Assembly: GCA_009760855.2 (NCBI GenBank)
Contig: WPIO01000015.1
Location: 5,505,001 to 5,569,000 of the forward strand
Direction: 5' to 3'
DNA: 64,000 bases
DNA from: Cristatella mucedo
Taxonomy: Eukaryota; Bryozoa; Phylactolaemata; Cristatellidae
A model generated the notes under the pieces. The model saw nothing but the letters and a program-made list of their open reading frames with translations, was not told the DNA's origin and did no database searches. Shown here in pieces: positions 11,165-22,912 of this stretch (its first letter is position 1; each line of letters opens with the position of its first letter). The translations under genes and the position numbers were made by a program.

Positions 11165-11475
11165 TCACGATATATCTCTGAACTTAACCACATTTAAAAG
11201 GAAACTAAAAGCTTAACTATTTATCACCATGTTCAGTGGATCCAGGCGAGTCTTCTTTATGAGCTTGTGAGTGGTCACAAAGTGCACGCTGCCACTAACC
11301 ATACTTGCATGCTGACCCTGCACATGTTGCCCTCACAGTTTTCTTTTGTAGCGTGCTACCACTACCTATTCAATTCGTGCTTCCTTCACAGTGATTATAA
11401 AGCTCGTATAAAGGATCGAGTTCTAAGGGTGCACTTTATAAAATACATTTAATTATTATCATTATGATTACTATT
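11165..11475 (+). mobile_element. LINE-A 3' end
   Basis: It begins near the last coding codons (CTGAACTTAACCACATTTAAAAGG), continues through the 3' UTR (ACTAACCATACTTGCATGCTGACCCTG), and ends in a decayed terminal motif and an ATT-rich tail. It is 5' truncated. Confidence 0.8.
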
Positions 11476-11977
11476 GTTTCAATAATGTTGCGCGTTCAGA
11501 TAACTGTCAGGACATCACCACTTTGTAGGAGCACATGGACCTGGCCGCGTGGCAGCAAAGAAAATTGACAAATTGTGACGCCTCCCCACAAAAGAGCTTT
11601 TTAGTGATGACGGCAGCTACGATTTTGAACTCGCAAAGTCGATGGAAACTGCTGGCCAACCGGTCTGTTATATTTTTAAGGTAAATATCTCCAGTGTTTC
11701 TTTTTCTATACTTTCCAAGCATAAATTAATACAATTATCTTGCCTAAATAATAATAATGATAATAATTCACTTGATAAAGCCCCCTCAGAGAACTTAATC
11801 TCTCTCTAGGCGCTTTACATTTGCTGCAAAGTGAAATGCAATTGAATAGTAAGTAAAATCATGCTTGAAAAACATAGAAAATGAATAATACGATTAGGGT
11901 TGACATGAACTGAGTCAGCATGCGGTTGTGGTTAGTGGCAGCATGCACAGTGTCAGCACGCATAAGCACATCAAGGA

Positions 11978-13790
11978 CGAATCACTGGGACCTGCTAAAT
12001 GCTGTCCTAAATACGTGTGTTTTTAGGTTCCTTTTAAATGTGGTCAGGTCGGGGGATGTTCTGACTCAGGTCGGGAGGGAGTTCCAGGCTGTGGGAGCGT
12101 ACGAACTAAATGCACGGTCCCCAAAGGATTGAAGGTTTGTACGAGGTATTTGTAGACTGTTGGATTCCGAAAAGCGGGTAGTACGATGCTTGGCCTGATG
12201 GGGTAGTATATCCGGAAGATAGGCTGGAGCGATAGAATGAAGGGACCTAAAGTGAGCGACAAAACCTTGTAATAAATCCGTTGCTTGACTGGTAGCCAAT
12301 GCAGGTCGGCGATAAGTGCAGTAATGTGGCAACTGCGACGCTCACGACAGAGAAGTCTAGCTGCCGAGTTTTGCACCAGCTGCAATCGCCTGATCGCACA
12401 TGCTGGCAGGCCAGTAAGCAGTGAGTTGCAGAAGTCGAGACGGGATGTCACGAAGGCATGGACCAACTTAGATGTGGTTACTTTATCTAAAGAAGCCCGA
12501 ATTTTAGCAATGTTATGAAGTTAAAAATAGGCAGATTTGACTGTGGAGCTGATTTGGTCGTCTAACGAGCGGTCGCTTTGGAATAAGACACCTAGATTTC
12601 GAGCTGATTCGACTGGAGATATGCTGGCAGAGCCAATTTTGAAAGTTAGCCTTTCCGATCTCTGAATCACACTGGGTTTGCCCATAACAAGTAAGTTAGT
12701 TTTTTCATCGTTTAGTATTAGAAAATTTGCTGCCATCAATGTGTGGATGTCATCAATGCATGCAGCTAGTGAGTTTAGAGAATTTGAGGTGCTCGAAGGT
12801 TGGGAAGGATCAAAGCAAAGGTACAAGTAAGTGTCATCCGCATAGAAGTGAAAGCCTAGATTGTGCTTGGCAATCACATCAGCAAGAGGGAGAGTATAAA
12901 CCGTGAAAAGAACCGGACCTAACACGGAGCCCTGAGGTACTCAATAGTTCAGAGGTACTTCAGATAATCTTTGTCCATTCACGTGAATACTCTGGAGTCT
13001 CCCACTGAGATAGGACCTGAACCACTGCAGAGCAGTGCCAGTGATGCCCAGGCGAGATGAGAGGCACTCTGGAAGAACTTTGTGATCGATGGTGTCAAAA
13101 GCTGCCGAAAGATCAAGCAAAACAAGCAAAGACACTCTACCCATTTCTGCATTCCTAAGTAGGTCGTTGTATACCCTAAGCAATTGTGACTCTGTGGAGT
13201 GATTAGCTCTAAAGCCAGACTGGAACTTACTAGCAAGGTCTGAGGTTTCGATATACGAGTTCAGCTGGTCCGACACGACCCGTTCGAGTGTCTTTGATAG
13301 GAACTGTAGAAGGGAAACTGGGCGGTAGTTGCTTAAGTTTTCTTGGTCTAGTGTAGCTTTCTTGAGAAGTTGCCTGACTACAGCTTTTTTGAAAGGTGCT
13401 GGGACATGACCCGAGGCTAATCACATATTATTAATGTTAGTTATGCATGGCAGCAGCAGATCAATGCAACGTAGGAGCAGGATAGTGGGAATAGGGTCCA
13501 TAGGACTTGCTGTCTTCTTTGATTGAGATACGAACTTAAGGACTAGATCACTAGCGACCTGCTTAAATGTAGACATTGAGGTGCAGTCAAAAACCGAGGA
13601 ACAGCATTCTAGTGGGGAGGTTGTCATCGCAGGGATGGATTCCCTGATCTTGTCTATCTTCTGCACAAAGAATCGAGAGAAGCGATCAGCTAGATCATCA
13701 CTAGGATCATCAAGTAAGGAGCTAACCTGTGAACGGTTGAGGAGATAGTTTATTGTCGACATCAGCATTTTATGATTGTGCATTTGTGAT
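11978..13790 (-). pseudogene. LINE-A reverse transcriptase, dead
   Basis: The domain is spread over at least five shifted frames. From the amino side they hold the pre-RT linker (13,421-13,783), the FQSGFRANHSTES and LLDLSAAFDTIDHK fingers/palm motifs (12,941-13,276), the catalytic palm as [10 protein letters not shown] (12,521-12,925), and the C-terminal LQLVQNSAARL and LHWLPVKQRI region (12,044-12,466). The YADD Asp pair is retained, but the frameshifts preclude a protein. The active enzyme would copy LINE RNA at the nicked target. Compared with the copy at 18.9 kb this one is more decayed. Confidence 0.85.
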
Positions 13791-13936
13791 TCAATAATGT
13801 TTTATAGAAGCTAGACTTGGCCTTTGCTAGGATCGATTGGTACGACCTACAGTAGTCTTCATATGCCTGTAGCTGGAAAGTTAGTCCGGATCTTTTATAT
13901 GCTTTTTCAAGCTTTCGTTTAGTAGACTTGGCTAGT

Positions 13937-14815
13937 TTAATGTCTGTGATAAACCATAGGCCGTCTGCAGGGGCGCACAGTGAGCTTTGTCAGAGGTGCA
14001 AACTCGTCGAGCGTGTCTGCTTGTGTCGTGTTGTAGCTATCTACCAATGATGACAGATGGGAGGGAGGATTTAGCAGCAGAGGTGAAGCAGATATTACCG
14101 CATGGACAGCATCGATCTCAAGGGTCTTGAGGTATCGCGATTCACAGGTTATTTTAGAGGAGAATGTGGGGACACACTGTAGATTAAATGAGATCTGCAT
14201 GCGGTCAGATAAGCAGGATATGGTAATAATTTGTGATGACGGAGCGCAGTTGTGCGAGAAAATCTGGTCGAGTGTGTGACCCTTGATGTGGGTTGGGCCA
14301 TGCAGATGAGCCACATGAGACAATGATTCAGTCAATGCACGAAATTTGGTGCTGAAAGCGTCAGATAAGTTATCAAAGTGAACACTGAAATCACCCATAT
14401 CGAGGAAGGATCGATTTCTTGCACACAGAATCGAAATGAGATCGGAGAAATCTGAGATAAAGGAGGATCTAGTACCTGGTGGGCGATAGACTATTGCCAC
14501 TATCGGTAGCTTGTTTCCGGGTGAGACCAAGACAATTGATTCAAAAGACTGCTGCGATGGTACCGCAAATGGCTTGAAGTTGAATTTCGAGCGCACGACA
14601 ATAGCAACCCCACCTCCAGTTTTTATTGATCTAGGGGTGTGAAAGAACGAGAAAACAGATGGAGTAGCGTCTTTAACTGTCTGGTAGTTTATCGATTTCA
14701 GCCAAGTTTCAGTTAGGGCGAGCAGGTCGATACCATTTTCAGAAATAAAGTCGCTTATTACTAGAGGTTTATTGCACATTGAGCTAGGATTCTAAAGGCA
14801 AGCGTTAAGTCTGGC
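13937..14815 (-). pseudogene. LINE-A apurinic-like endonuclease, dead
   Basis: The frame begins with a decayed LNAC..NP segment, then CNKPLVISDFISENGIDLLA and LTETWL, whose Glu is the metal-binding residue of the exonuclease-endonuclease-phosphatase family. Further on, PIVAIVYRPPGTRSS is conserved. The usual GDFN block reads GDFS, and the catalytic SDH block reads SDR, so both the Asn and the His are lost. A TAG interrupts the frame just before CNKPL, where related elements have Trp. In a live element this domain would nick the target DNA. The frame breaks again at 13,937, before the linker to the RT. Confidence 0.8.
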
Positions 14816-15360
14816 CGATGGGGTTACAGCAGGTTTGATGACCACAAAGTTTGAGGAATTTATAGTGACGCATGTGGGGGAGCGTGCTGAGCGTTTCGAG
14901 ACAATGCTAGGAATACCGAACAAGCAGGTCCTCAGCTCGCAGTTCCAGCCCAACGAGCCGCGTCTGAGCTGGCGGTTCCGGCCATTGCGGTGGCTTCGGG
15001 GTGCTTTTCTTTTGTTAATGCATAGTTCATGAATCTTAGCAACAACAATAATATCTAGGAATGCATTTTATCAACGATGACGAAGCGATAACAGCTGCTA
15101 ATGATCATAAGTAACAAGCAGGATACTATCAGCCGGCAAAGCTAAGGCAGCCGCCGGCGTGAGAGACCCAGCAGCCCGAAGCGATAAGCCTTTAGATGTC
15201 CATAGGCACGTAATTTCCTACGCGCTACGGTCAAATAACAATCAGAATAACTTTACACAGGTCTTAGCTGTATCGTTTCCCTATACGATTTTCGCAAAGA
15301 CTTCTTTTTTCGGAAGAATTCTGCAACGAACAAGAATGCACGTTAGAGAGCTCTATGTCA

Positions 15361-16021
15361 GGAGGCGAGAATTGAATGATGCTCTCAAGTATTCAGGATT
15401 TTTATCTTCAGCTTGCTACAGGAAAGTTTTGCAACTGGCAGCTTCTCAGCTAAGAGTACAATAACAAGGCTTTTGTTAAATTAGGAATCATATCTCAATA
15501 ACTGACAATACTTAAACTGAATGAGTTCCATTTTCAGTTTTGGTGACGAGATCTGACGTGCCTCACGATGTATTTAACAGTCACGCATTTAGTTGTAAAG
15601 TTCTGTTCTATTGACGGCTAACCAATAGAACCGTCTTTGGTCTAGACATTGCTGACGGAGTATAGTCCACTCAAGTGCCTTCAAAAGACGCTCATTTTTG
15701 GATCAGAAACTAATTTTGCAGCATACTTTTTTGGACGGGGAAACTAGTAGTCATTTCTGGTAGACTATAGTCTATACTGAAATCTTTTTAGGGTGCTCTA
15801 CCAAAATGCCAACAGTCATATTCCCGTATCGTTTAAAGTATTTAACTTGTCCTCAGAGAAAGGCTGCAAGAGACGAACAATGCTGTTATCGTATAACAGT
15901 GGCTTCGACGGCGGCTACTTTTGTGGAGTCTCACGAAAACACGAAGTGGACACGACGACTAAACAAGACTCATTCTTTATTACTTAAGGTTAACATGTAC
16001 GATCTAGCAGACTCAGTGAAC
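15361..16021. other. unassigned sequence
   Basis: This is unique-looking flanking DNA beyond the LINE 5' end. It contains a perfect 14-bp palindrome, TAGACTATAGTCTA, at 15,761-15,774. No gene was recognised. Confidence 0.45.
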
Positions 16022-16470
16022 TGAATACTGAAGACTGAAGACTGAATACTGAAGACTGAAGACTGACGACTGAAGATTGAAGACGGAAGACTGAAGACTG
16101 AAGACTGAAGACTGAAGACTGAAGACTGAAGACTGAAGACTGAAGACTGAAGACTGAAGACTGAAGACTGAAGACTGAAGACTGAAGACTGAAGACTGAA
16201 GACTGAAGACTGAAGACTGAAGACTGAAGACTGAAGACTGAAGACTGAAGACTGAAGACTGAAGACTGAAGACTGAAGACTGAAGACTGAAGACTGAAGA
16301 CTGAAGACTGAAGACTGAAGACTGAAGACTGAAGACTGAAGACTGAAGACTGAAGACTGAAGACTGAAGACTGAAGACTGAAGACTGAAGACTGAAGACT
16401 GAAGACTGAAGACTGAAGACTGAAGACTGAAGACTGAAGACTGAAGACTGAAGACTGAAGACTGAAGATT
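16022..16470. repeat. TGAAGAC heptamer tandem array
   Basis: About 64 head-to-tail copies of a 7-bp unit (TGAAGAC) occupy 449 bp. The left ~65 bp has variant units (TGAATAC, TGACGAC, TGAAGAT, GGAAGAC), while the rest is essentially perfect up to a last TGAAGAT. The 168-codon frame on the minus strand, built of FSLQSSV repeats, follows from three units making 21 nt and is not a gene. Confidence 0.97.
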
Positions 16471-17917
16471 GGGAGTGCAGCTGTATCAGTCAACATCCTT
16501 GCATCATCGGTGTGATGCTGGGCCGAGTGAATTGCCTAACTACGTGCTGCACTTGGAGCATACATTAGTGGCCCATGGTGTTTCGCTAAATGCAACAGCA
16601 GAAGCATCAGGCACAAATACCACTGTCCATTCATTATTGATAGCTTTCTTGTCCTTCACACTTGCATTACACCTTATTGCTGAGTCACATTTGACAGTAC
16701 CGGTTTGACTTCGATGAGTTCTTCCCACCCCCGGAGCCTATCAGGAAAGGAATAATCAGGTGGTGATCCAAAATAGCTAATGACAACGGAATCTGAACTT
16801 GTATTGTGAACTCCTCTCGTGTAGTAGCTTTGGTAATCCCATTGAACAAAACTTGCCTTCTCCTTTCTTGACAGAATTATCTTTTGGAAACCTGGCGAGT
16901 GACCGGATATGACGGCTGCTTAGTCTTAGCATTGCGACATGCAATCTTCCGAGGATACTTTTTAAGATTTGTGTGTAACCGAAATGAGACCCTCAGTTGA
17001 TGCAACGTCTGTGGTTTAGGTTGAAGAAAATTTAAAAAAACTCTTTTATGATGATTTTTTCGATAAAATCTACAACGTCATGATACTTACCTTAAATATC
17101 TGCTCACAGTGTGCAAAACCCGGTTTTAAGTCTAACATAATACCATAGTAGTGTTTTGCCATTTGTCACAGTGTTGCATGTCTTTGAAGTCGATGCAGGT
17201 ATACAGAGTAGCTTATGTTGTGTTTAAGAAAAGAGATGAGACTGAATCTCGATTTTTCAGGCATTATCCGGATGTGATTTCAGAAGGGGATCTTTTTGAG
17301 CTCTACTATAAAAAAAAGTCCCTTGCATTCTCCAATTTTTTCTTTCACCAGCAAGTGTAAGACTTTCTTGGTGACCAAGCGATACCAGGCTTTGAGAGAA
17401 ACAGAGTTGTTGGTGCAGCCGAAAGCTTGCTTTACGACTTTTGCCATCGCTTTTTTCCCATAAGATTTGTGCCTTGACAACGGCTTCTATTCTGCTTCAT
17501 TTGAGAACTCTTCTCTGTGTGTCTTTGCGTGTGGAAAAAGCCTTAATTCCGGAAGAGCTGTTCTTACGGAAATTGGTTTTTCAGGTTTACTGCACTGGCT
17601 AAAGCTATCTATTTGCGAATTCACTAGACAATCGGGAATCCTAGGTGAGCACAACGAAGAGCGTCCAATAGAAGCATTACTCTGAATGTTTTGAGGGAGA
17701 GTTGACTATTCATTCCCCTATATGTTCATAACTATTTTAAAGTTGCCTCTTGAATCAGGCCGTGCTCAATGCTCGACAACCTTTTTCCCAGCAAATAGAA
17801 CTTAGCTCTATAACTGGCTCGATCCTCGCAGTAATGCAGTTGAGTTCAGAGTTGTACAGAAAGTTAAATAAAACAGAGTTTGGTCAAACTAAGGCAGTTA
17901 ACATCGCCGTGTAAATA
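16471..17917. other. unassigned sequence
   Basis: About 1.4 kb of AT-rich DNA with no recognised repeat, RNA gene or coding domain. Confidence 0.45.
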
Positions 17918-18572
17918 ATAATATTAATAATCCTCTAAATCATTTCCATTTTTCACCAAGCCCCAAACTCCCCAATCGATTTCTAGGCATTTTACATTGG
18001 CTACCAAGATAGCATGATTCAATGGTTTTTGTCGACATGCACAGGGTCAACATGTAAATGTGGTTAGTGACAGCAAGCACGATGTCATCCCAGTTACATA
18101 AATGATGAATCACATGGTCCCATTGAATGCGATGATAAATAGATGCATGTTTAGTTTCTTTCTAGAAGTCGTCAAGTCAGTGGATATCGCGACGCTAGTC
18201 CGAAGTGTATTACAGGTTTTGGGAGCATATCAAAAACAGCAGGGTCTTCAAAGGATATACGGTTGGCACAAGGTTGAGGGAAATGATTAGATTCCGAAAA
18301 GCTAAAGTTACGATGCTTAGACTGGTAGGGGAGTGGGTGTGATAAGTATTCTGGAGCAAAGGTATGAAAGGACATAGCAGTGAGTGATGGAACCATAACG
18401 TCGATGCATCGCTTAACTTGGAGTCAGTGCATGTCAGGGAGAAAGTGTGGGATGTGGCAACTGCCAAGCTTTCTATAGAAGAACATAGCGGCAGAGTCTT
18501 GTACTAGCAGTAAGAGCTTGATTGCACAGGTCAGTATAGCAGCAAGCAGTGAGTTACAAAAATCAAGACAGG
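17918..18572 (-). mobile_element. LINE-A 3' part, old
   Basis: A minus-strand copy with an AAT-rich tail at the left, a decayed terminal motif (CGATTTCTAGGCATTTTACATTGG), a 3' UTR (GGGTCAACATGTAAATGTGGTTAGTG) and C-terminal coding remnants. It ends in the region that normally encodes the residues after the RT palm. High divergence marks it as an old insertion. It directly precedes the 15-bp minisatellite. Confidence 0.75.
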
Positions 18573-18589
18573 TTTTGCAAAATGAGTTA

Positions 18590-18881
18590 TACCTCGAAGT
18601 GCTCTAGCTCAGCACTCTCAAGCTCGCAGGGCTGTAGCTCTCGGCACTCTAGCTCGCAACATTCTCTACAACCCCGTGATCAAGCCCAAAGCATTCTAGC
18701 TAGCTGAGCTTTAGCTTGCAGCACTTCAACTCGCAATGCTCTAGCTCTCACAGCTCTAGCTTGCAGTGTTCCAGCTCACAGAACTCTGGCTGGCAGCAGT
18801 ATCTGTCACCACACTTTAGCTCCAAGAAGTCTAGCTCACACTGCTCTAGGATTGCGCAGTTAAATGGCTCGCCGTGCTCTA
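18590..18881. repeat. ~15-bp minisatellite, left arm
   Basis: Degenerate units of about 15 bp built around CTCTAGCTCGCAG repeat from 18,590 to the LINE-A insertion point. It is the same repeat that resumes after the LINE, so the two arms were one array before the insertion. Confidence 0.85.
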
Positions 18882-20391
18882 AGTATATCGAAACCTCACA
18901 CCTTGCTAGTAAGTTCCAGTCTGGCTTTAGAGCTAATCACTCCACGGAGTCAGCATTGCTTCGGGTATACAACGACCTACTTAGGAATGCAGACATGGGT
19001 AGAGTGTCTCTTCTTGTTTTGCTCGATCTTTCGGCAGCTTTTGATACCATCGATCACAAAGTACTTCTAGAGCGCCTCTCATCTCGCCTGGGCATCACTG
19101 GCACTGCTCTGCGGTGGTTCAGGTCCTATCTCAGTGGGAGACTCCAGAGTGTTGACGTGAATGGACAAAGATCATCTGAAGAACCTCTAAAATATGGAGT
19201 ACCTCAGGGCTCTGTGCTAGGTCCGGTCCTTTTCACCGTTTATACTCTCCCTCTCGCTGATGTGATTGCCAAGCACAATCTAGGCTTTCACTTCTATGCG
19301 GATGACACTCAGTTGTACCTTTGCTTTGATCCCTCCCAGCCTTCGAGCACCTCAAATTCTCTCAACTCACTTGCTGCATGCATTGATGACATCCGATCAT
19401 GGATGGCAGCAAATTTTCTAAAACTAAACGATGATAAAACTAACTTACTAGTTATGGGCAAACCTAGTGTTATTCAGAAATTGGAAAGGCTGACTTTCAA
19501 AATTGGCTCTGCCAGCATATCTCCAGTTGCATCAGCTTGAAATCTAGGTGTCATATTCCAAAGCGACCTCTCGTTAGACGACCACATCAGCTCCACAGTC
19601 AAATCAGCCTATTTTGAGCTTCATAACATTGCTAAAATTAGGGCTTGTTTAGATAAGGATACCACGTCCAAGTTGGTCCATGCATTCGTGACATCTCGTC
19701 TCGACTTCTGCAACTCACTGCTTACTGGCCTACCAGCATGTGCGATCAGGCGATTGCAGCTGGTGCAAAACTCTGCAGCTAGGCTTGTCTGTCGTGAGCG
19801 TCGCAGTTGCCACATTACTCCACTTCTCGCCGACCTGCACTGGTTACCAGTCAAGCAACGGATTGACTTCAAGGTTTTGTCGCTCACTTTTAGGTCTCTT
19901 CATTCTATGGCTCCAGCCTATCTTTCAGATATACTACCCCATCAGGCAAAGCATCGTACCACTCGCTTTTCGGAATCCAACAGTCTAGAAATACCTCGTA
20001 CAAACCTTAAATCCTTTGGAGACCGTGCATTTAGCTCGTATGCTCCCACAGCCTGGAACTCCCTCCCGACCTGCATCAGAACATCCCCTGACCTGACCAC
20101 ATTTAAAAGAAACTTAAAAACATACCTATTTAGGGCAGCATTTAGTGGGTCCTCGTGATTCGTCGTCGATGTGCTTATGCGTGCTGACACTGTTCATGCT
20201 GCCACTAACCACATTTGCATGCTGACCCAGTGCATGTAACCCCTAACCATGTTATTCATTTCGTTTGTTTTTCAAGCATTATTTTACTTACTATTCTATT
20301 GCGTATCACTTTGCAGCGAATGTAAAGCGCCTAGAAAGAGATTAAGTTCTCTGAGGGCGCTTTATCAAGTGCAATATTATTATTATTATTA
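18882..20391 (+). mobile_element. LINE-A, 5'-truncated, least decayed copy
   Basis: The copy starts abruptly inside the RT region (GTATATCGAAACCTCACACC), runs through the RT, the C-terminal domain, a ~230-bp 3' UTR and the terminal motif AAAGCGCCTAGAAAGAG, and ends in an ATT repeat tail. It is embedded in the 15-bp minisatellite on both sides, so it inserted into an existing array. With few disabling changes it is probably the youngest LINE-A copy here. Confidence 0.92.
18884..20158 (+). pseudogene. LINE-A reverse transcriptase fragment, one nonsense codon
   Basis: A single continuous frame covers [52 protein letters not shown], the catalytic [29 protein letters not shown], and the C-terminal LHWLPVKQRIDFKVLSL and AFSSYAPTAWNSLPT. 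The frame is broken once, by a TGA at 19,538-19,540. The amino-terminal endonuclease and first RT blocks are missing through 5' truncation, so no autonomous function is possible. Motif order and wording match the L2/CR1 group. An upstream extension of the frame into the minisatellite (from 18,716) is a read-through artefact. Confidence 0.9.
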
Positions 20392-21607
20392 AGGGGCAGC
20401 AAGTAGCCCCTCTCAGGGTTCTGGCTTGCTGCAGGCTTTAGATACACGCCCTCTAGCTTGCAGAGGTCCAGCTCTCAGCACTCTAACTCGCAGCCTTGTA
20501 GCTCGCGACGCTCTCGCTCTCGGTTCTTTTACTTGCAGTGCTCTAGCACCCAGCACTCTAGTTCCCAGCTTGATCTCGCTCCAGGGCAAGTAGCTCGTTG
20601 TGGTGTAGCTCAATGGACCCGAGCTGACAGAGCTCTTACTCACAGGGCTCCTGCTCCCACCTTCCTCCTGTTCGTACCACTCGAACCCTCTCTGTGCTCT
20701 AGCTACAGCTGCTCTCTAGCTCCCTGCGCTTTAGCTTTTACCTTGCTCTTGCTCAAAGTGCTCTAGCTCGGAGTGCTCTAGCTCGCAGGTCTCTTGCTCG
20801 AAGGACTCTTGCTGTCAGCCCTCTGACTGTAACAGCTCTAGCTCGTTGCTTTGAAACTGGCAGCACTCTACCTTCAAGCCTCTAGCTGGCAGTGTGCTCT
20901 AGCCCTCAGTGCCCAGCTAGCAGCTCTCTAGCTTGCAGCAATTTAGTTCGGAGCACTCGAGGTCACAGAGCTCTAGCTCCCAGCACTTTAGCTCACAGCA
21001 ATTTATATCTAAGTGGTATACCTTGCAGTGCTCTAACTCCCAGTGCTCTAGCTCATAAACCTCCAGCTCGCCGTGTTCTAGCTCGAAAAGGGCTCAAGTA
21101 TGCAGCCTGCTCTAGCTCGAAGTGCTCTACCTCACAGCGTTCCAGCTAATAGAGCTCAAGCTTCCAGCACTCTAGTTCCCAGTGCTCTACTTCCAAGCAC
21201 TGTAGCTGTCAAGCCCCTCTGACTCCTAGGACTCTAGCTCCTAGTGCTCTTCCTTGCATGACTAGCTCCCAGCGCTCGAGTTCGCAGCATTTCAGCTGGC
21301 AGAGCTCTATCTCCAAGCTCTCTAGCTTGTTGCGCTACAGCTAGAAGCACTTGGGCCCCCAGCATGCTCTCTGGCTCACAGCGCTAAAGCTGGCTGCCCA
21401 TGAGCTGGCTGTGGTCTAGGTCGCCGCACTCCAGCTCGCAGTTCTGTAGCTCGCAGGGCTCTGGCTCGCAGCTCCTTCTAATCCCTAGCTCTTTAGCTTG
21501 CAGCATATCAACTCTCACTACTCTACTTGTCAGTGCTCACTACGCTCTAGCTCGCAGCCAACTATAGCTCACAGGGTGCTCTCTCTGTGGCAGCATTCTA
21601 GCTCCCA

Positions 21608-21873
21608 ACGACAACTACTCTCCAACTGCCGACTATGGCACGTCTTTTTCAGCGGTCCTGAACTGTCACTTCTATGCTACTCACTACCTCAACTGCTCTC
21701 CTGACTCTGCTATGCTTTCTCTTTGTTGTATGAGACGAAGTCTGTTGGCTACCGAATGCGTACCGAAAGCCGCTTAGGCTGTGAGTGCGCTATACAAAAC
21801 TCTCCTGCGTAACACCCACATGGTCTTTATGACTTTGTGTAGTTAATGACGGAGATACATTACATAACATTAC
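21608..21873 (+). mobile_element. LINE-B 3' tail inside minisatellite
   Basis: It starts at CTCTCCAACTGCCGACTATGG, includes the last coding codons (CGTACCGAAAGCCGCTTAGG to the CCTGCGTAA stop) and the very short 3' UTR, and ends in an ACATT-type tail. Only about 265 bp of the element was inserted. Confidence 0.88.
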
Positions 21874-21999
21874 AGTGCTCTAGATCTCAGCGCTCAAGCT
21901 CTTAACCCACTCTTATTCCAAGTGCTCTAGCTCGCATAGCTCCAGCTCGAAGTGCTCCAGTGTTTCTCACTCTAGATTCAAACACACTCAACCTTGCAG

Positions 22000-22060
<61 letters not shown>
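22000..22060. repeat. (CT)n microsatellite
   Basis: About 60 bp of CT dinucleotide, nearly perfect, inside the minisatellite. It may have arisen by slippage from a CTCT-containing unit of the 15-bp repeat. Confidence 0.95.
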
Positions 22061-22063
<3 letters not shown>

Positions 22064-22675
22064 CACAGCTTTCTTGCACTCATAGCTGTGGCGCCCAGCC
22101 CTGTAGCTCATAGAGCTACACGGCTGGGTGCTACACTACTCTCACGAGCTACTACTACTACACTACTACTACTCTCACAGAGCTCTGGCTCGAAAGACTC
22201 TTGCTGACAGTGCTTAAGCTCGTCGTGCTCAAGCTCACAGTGACCTGGCTCGCAGCACTCTAGCTCTAAGGGCTCTGGCTCACCAGTGGCTATAGCTCTA
22301 TGCAGTCTAGCTTGCAGAGCTGTAGCTTTCAGTTCTCTAGCTCGAAGTGCATTTGCCCCAAGCACTCTAGCTCTCAGCCCTGTAGTTGGCAGTGCTGTAG
22401 GTGCCCGGGCTCTAGTACACAGTGCCCTCTTGCTCCCAGTGCACCAAAACCTTCAAGCTCTCTAGCTCACAGAAATCTATCTTTCTCTGCTCTAGCTCGA
22501 AGCATTCTTGCTGGCAATGCTCCAGCTAGCAGTGAGCTATCTGGCAGCGCTTTAGCTCATGGCGCTCTAGCTCGAAGCCTGGTCTTTCTCCAAGCACCTT
22601 GCAGTGCTCTAATTTGCAGCACACTAGCTCGTAGAGCGCTAGCTTTCAGTGCCCTCTGGCTGGCTACTCACTCTA

Positions 22676-22806
22676 TGTAATGTAATGTATCTCCGTCAGT
22701 AACTCCACAAAGTCATCAAGACCATGTTGGTGTTACGCAGGAGAGTTTTGTATAGCGCACTCACAGCCTAAGCGGCTTTCGGTACGCATTCAGTAGCCAA
22801 CAGACA
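22676..22806 (-). mobile_element. LINE-B 3' tail, inverse direction
   Basis: The reversed tail (TAATGTAATGTATCTCCGTC on the plus strand) runs to GTAGCCAACAGAC. It is almost identical to the tail at 21,743-21,873 but points the opposite way, so the pair forms a ~130-bp inverted repeat with ~800 bp of minisatellite between its 3' ends. Confidence 0.88.
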
Positions 22807-22859
22807 GTCTAGCGCTCTAGCTGGCCGCCCTCTAGCTCAGAGCCCTCTAGCGCACAGCA

Positions 22860-22861
<2 letters not shown>

Positions 22862-22895
<34 letters not shown>

Positions 22896-22912
22896 ACTGC
22901 TACTACTACTAC
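22862..22912. repeat. (CTG)n/(CTA)n microsatellite
   Basis: About 50 bp of trinucleotide repeat, CTG first and then CTA. It abuts the 3' end of the old minus-strand LINE-A copy and may be a modified LINE tail. Confidence 0.9.

Larger units (their letters stand above)
11746..15360 (-). mobile_element. LINE-A full-length copy (L2/CR1-like)
   Basis: Reading leftwards from 15,360, the copy has a 5' UTR of about 0.5 kb, an endonuclease region, a reverse transcriptase region, a C-terminal domain, a ~230-bp 3' UTR and an (ATT)n tail at 11,746. The 5' boundary is fixed by a second copy: 15,090-15,360 matches 60,840-61,110, and both matches stop at the same CTCTATGTCA. A full element of about 3.6 kb with one main frame is typical of short L2/CR1-group LINEs that mobilise by target-primed reverse transcription. 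Several frameshifts and stops make this copy inactive. Confidence 0.85.

Noticed and set aside
16022-16470. CRISPR array or telomere
   Set aside because: There are no spacers between the units, and the heptamer is not a known telomere motif. It is an interstitial microsatellite-like array.
15990-16496. 168-codon frame of FSLQSSV repeats
   Set aside because: It is the automatic translation of the TGAAGAC heptamer (21 nt per seven residues), with no non-repeat coding context.
22300-22680. 126-codon Ser/Ala/Leu-rich frame and similar frames in 18.7-26.3 kb
   Set aside because: The unit of ~15 bp keeps frames open by period. Residue patterns change with every length drift of the repeat.
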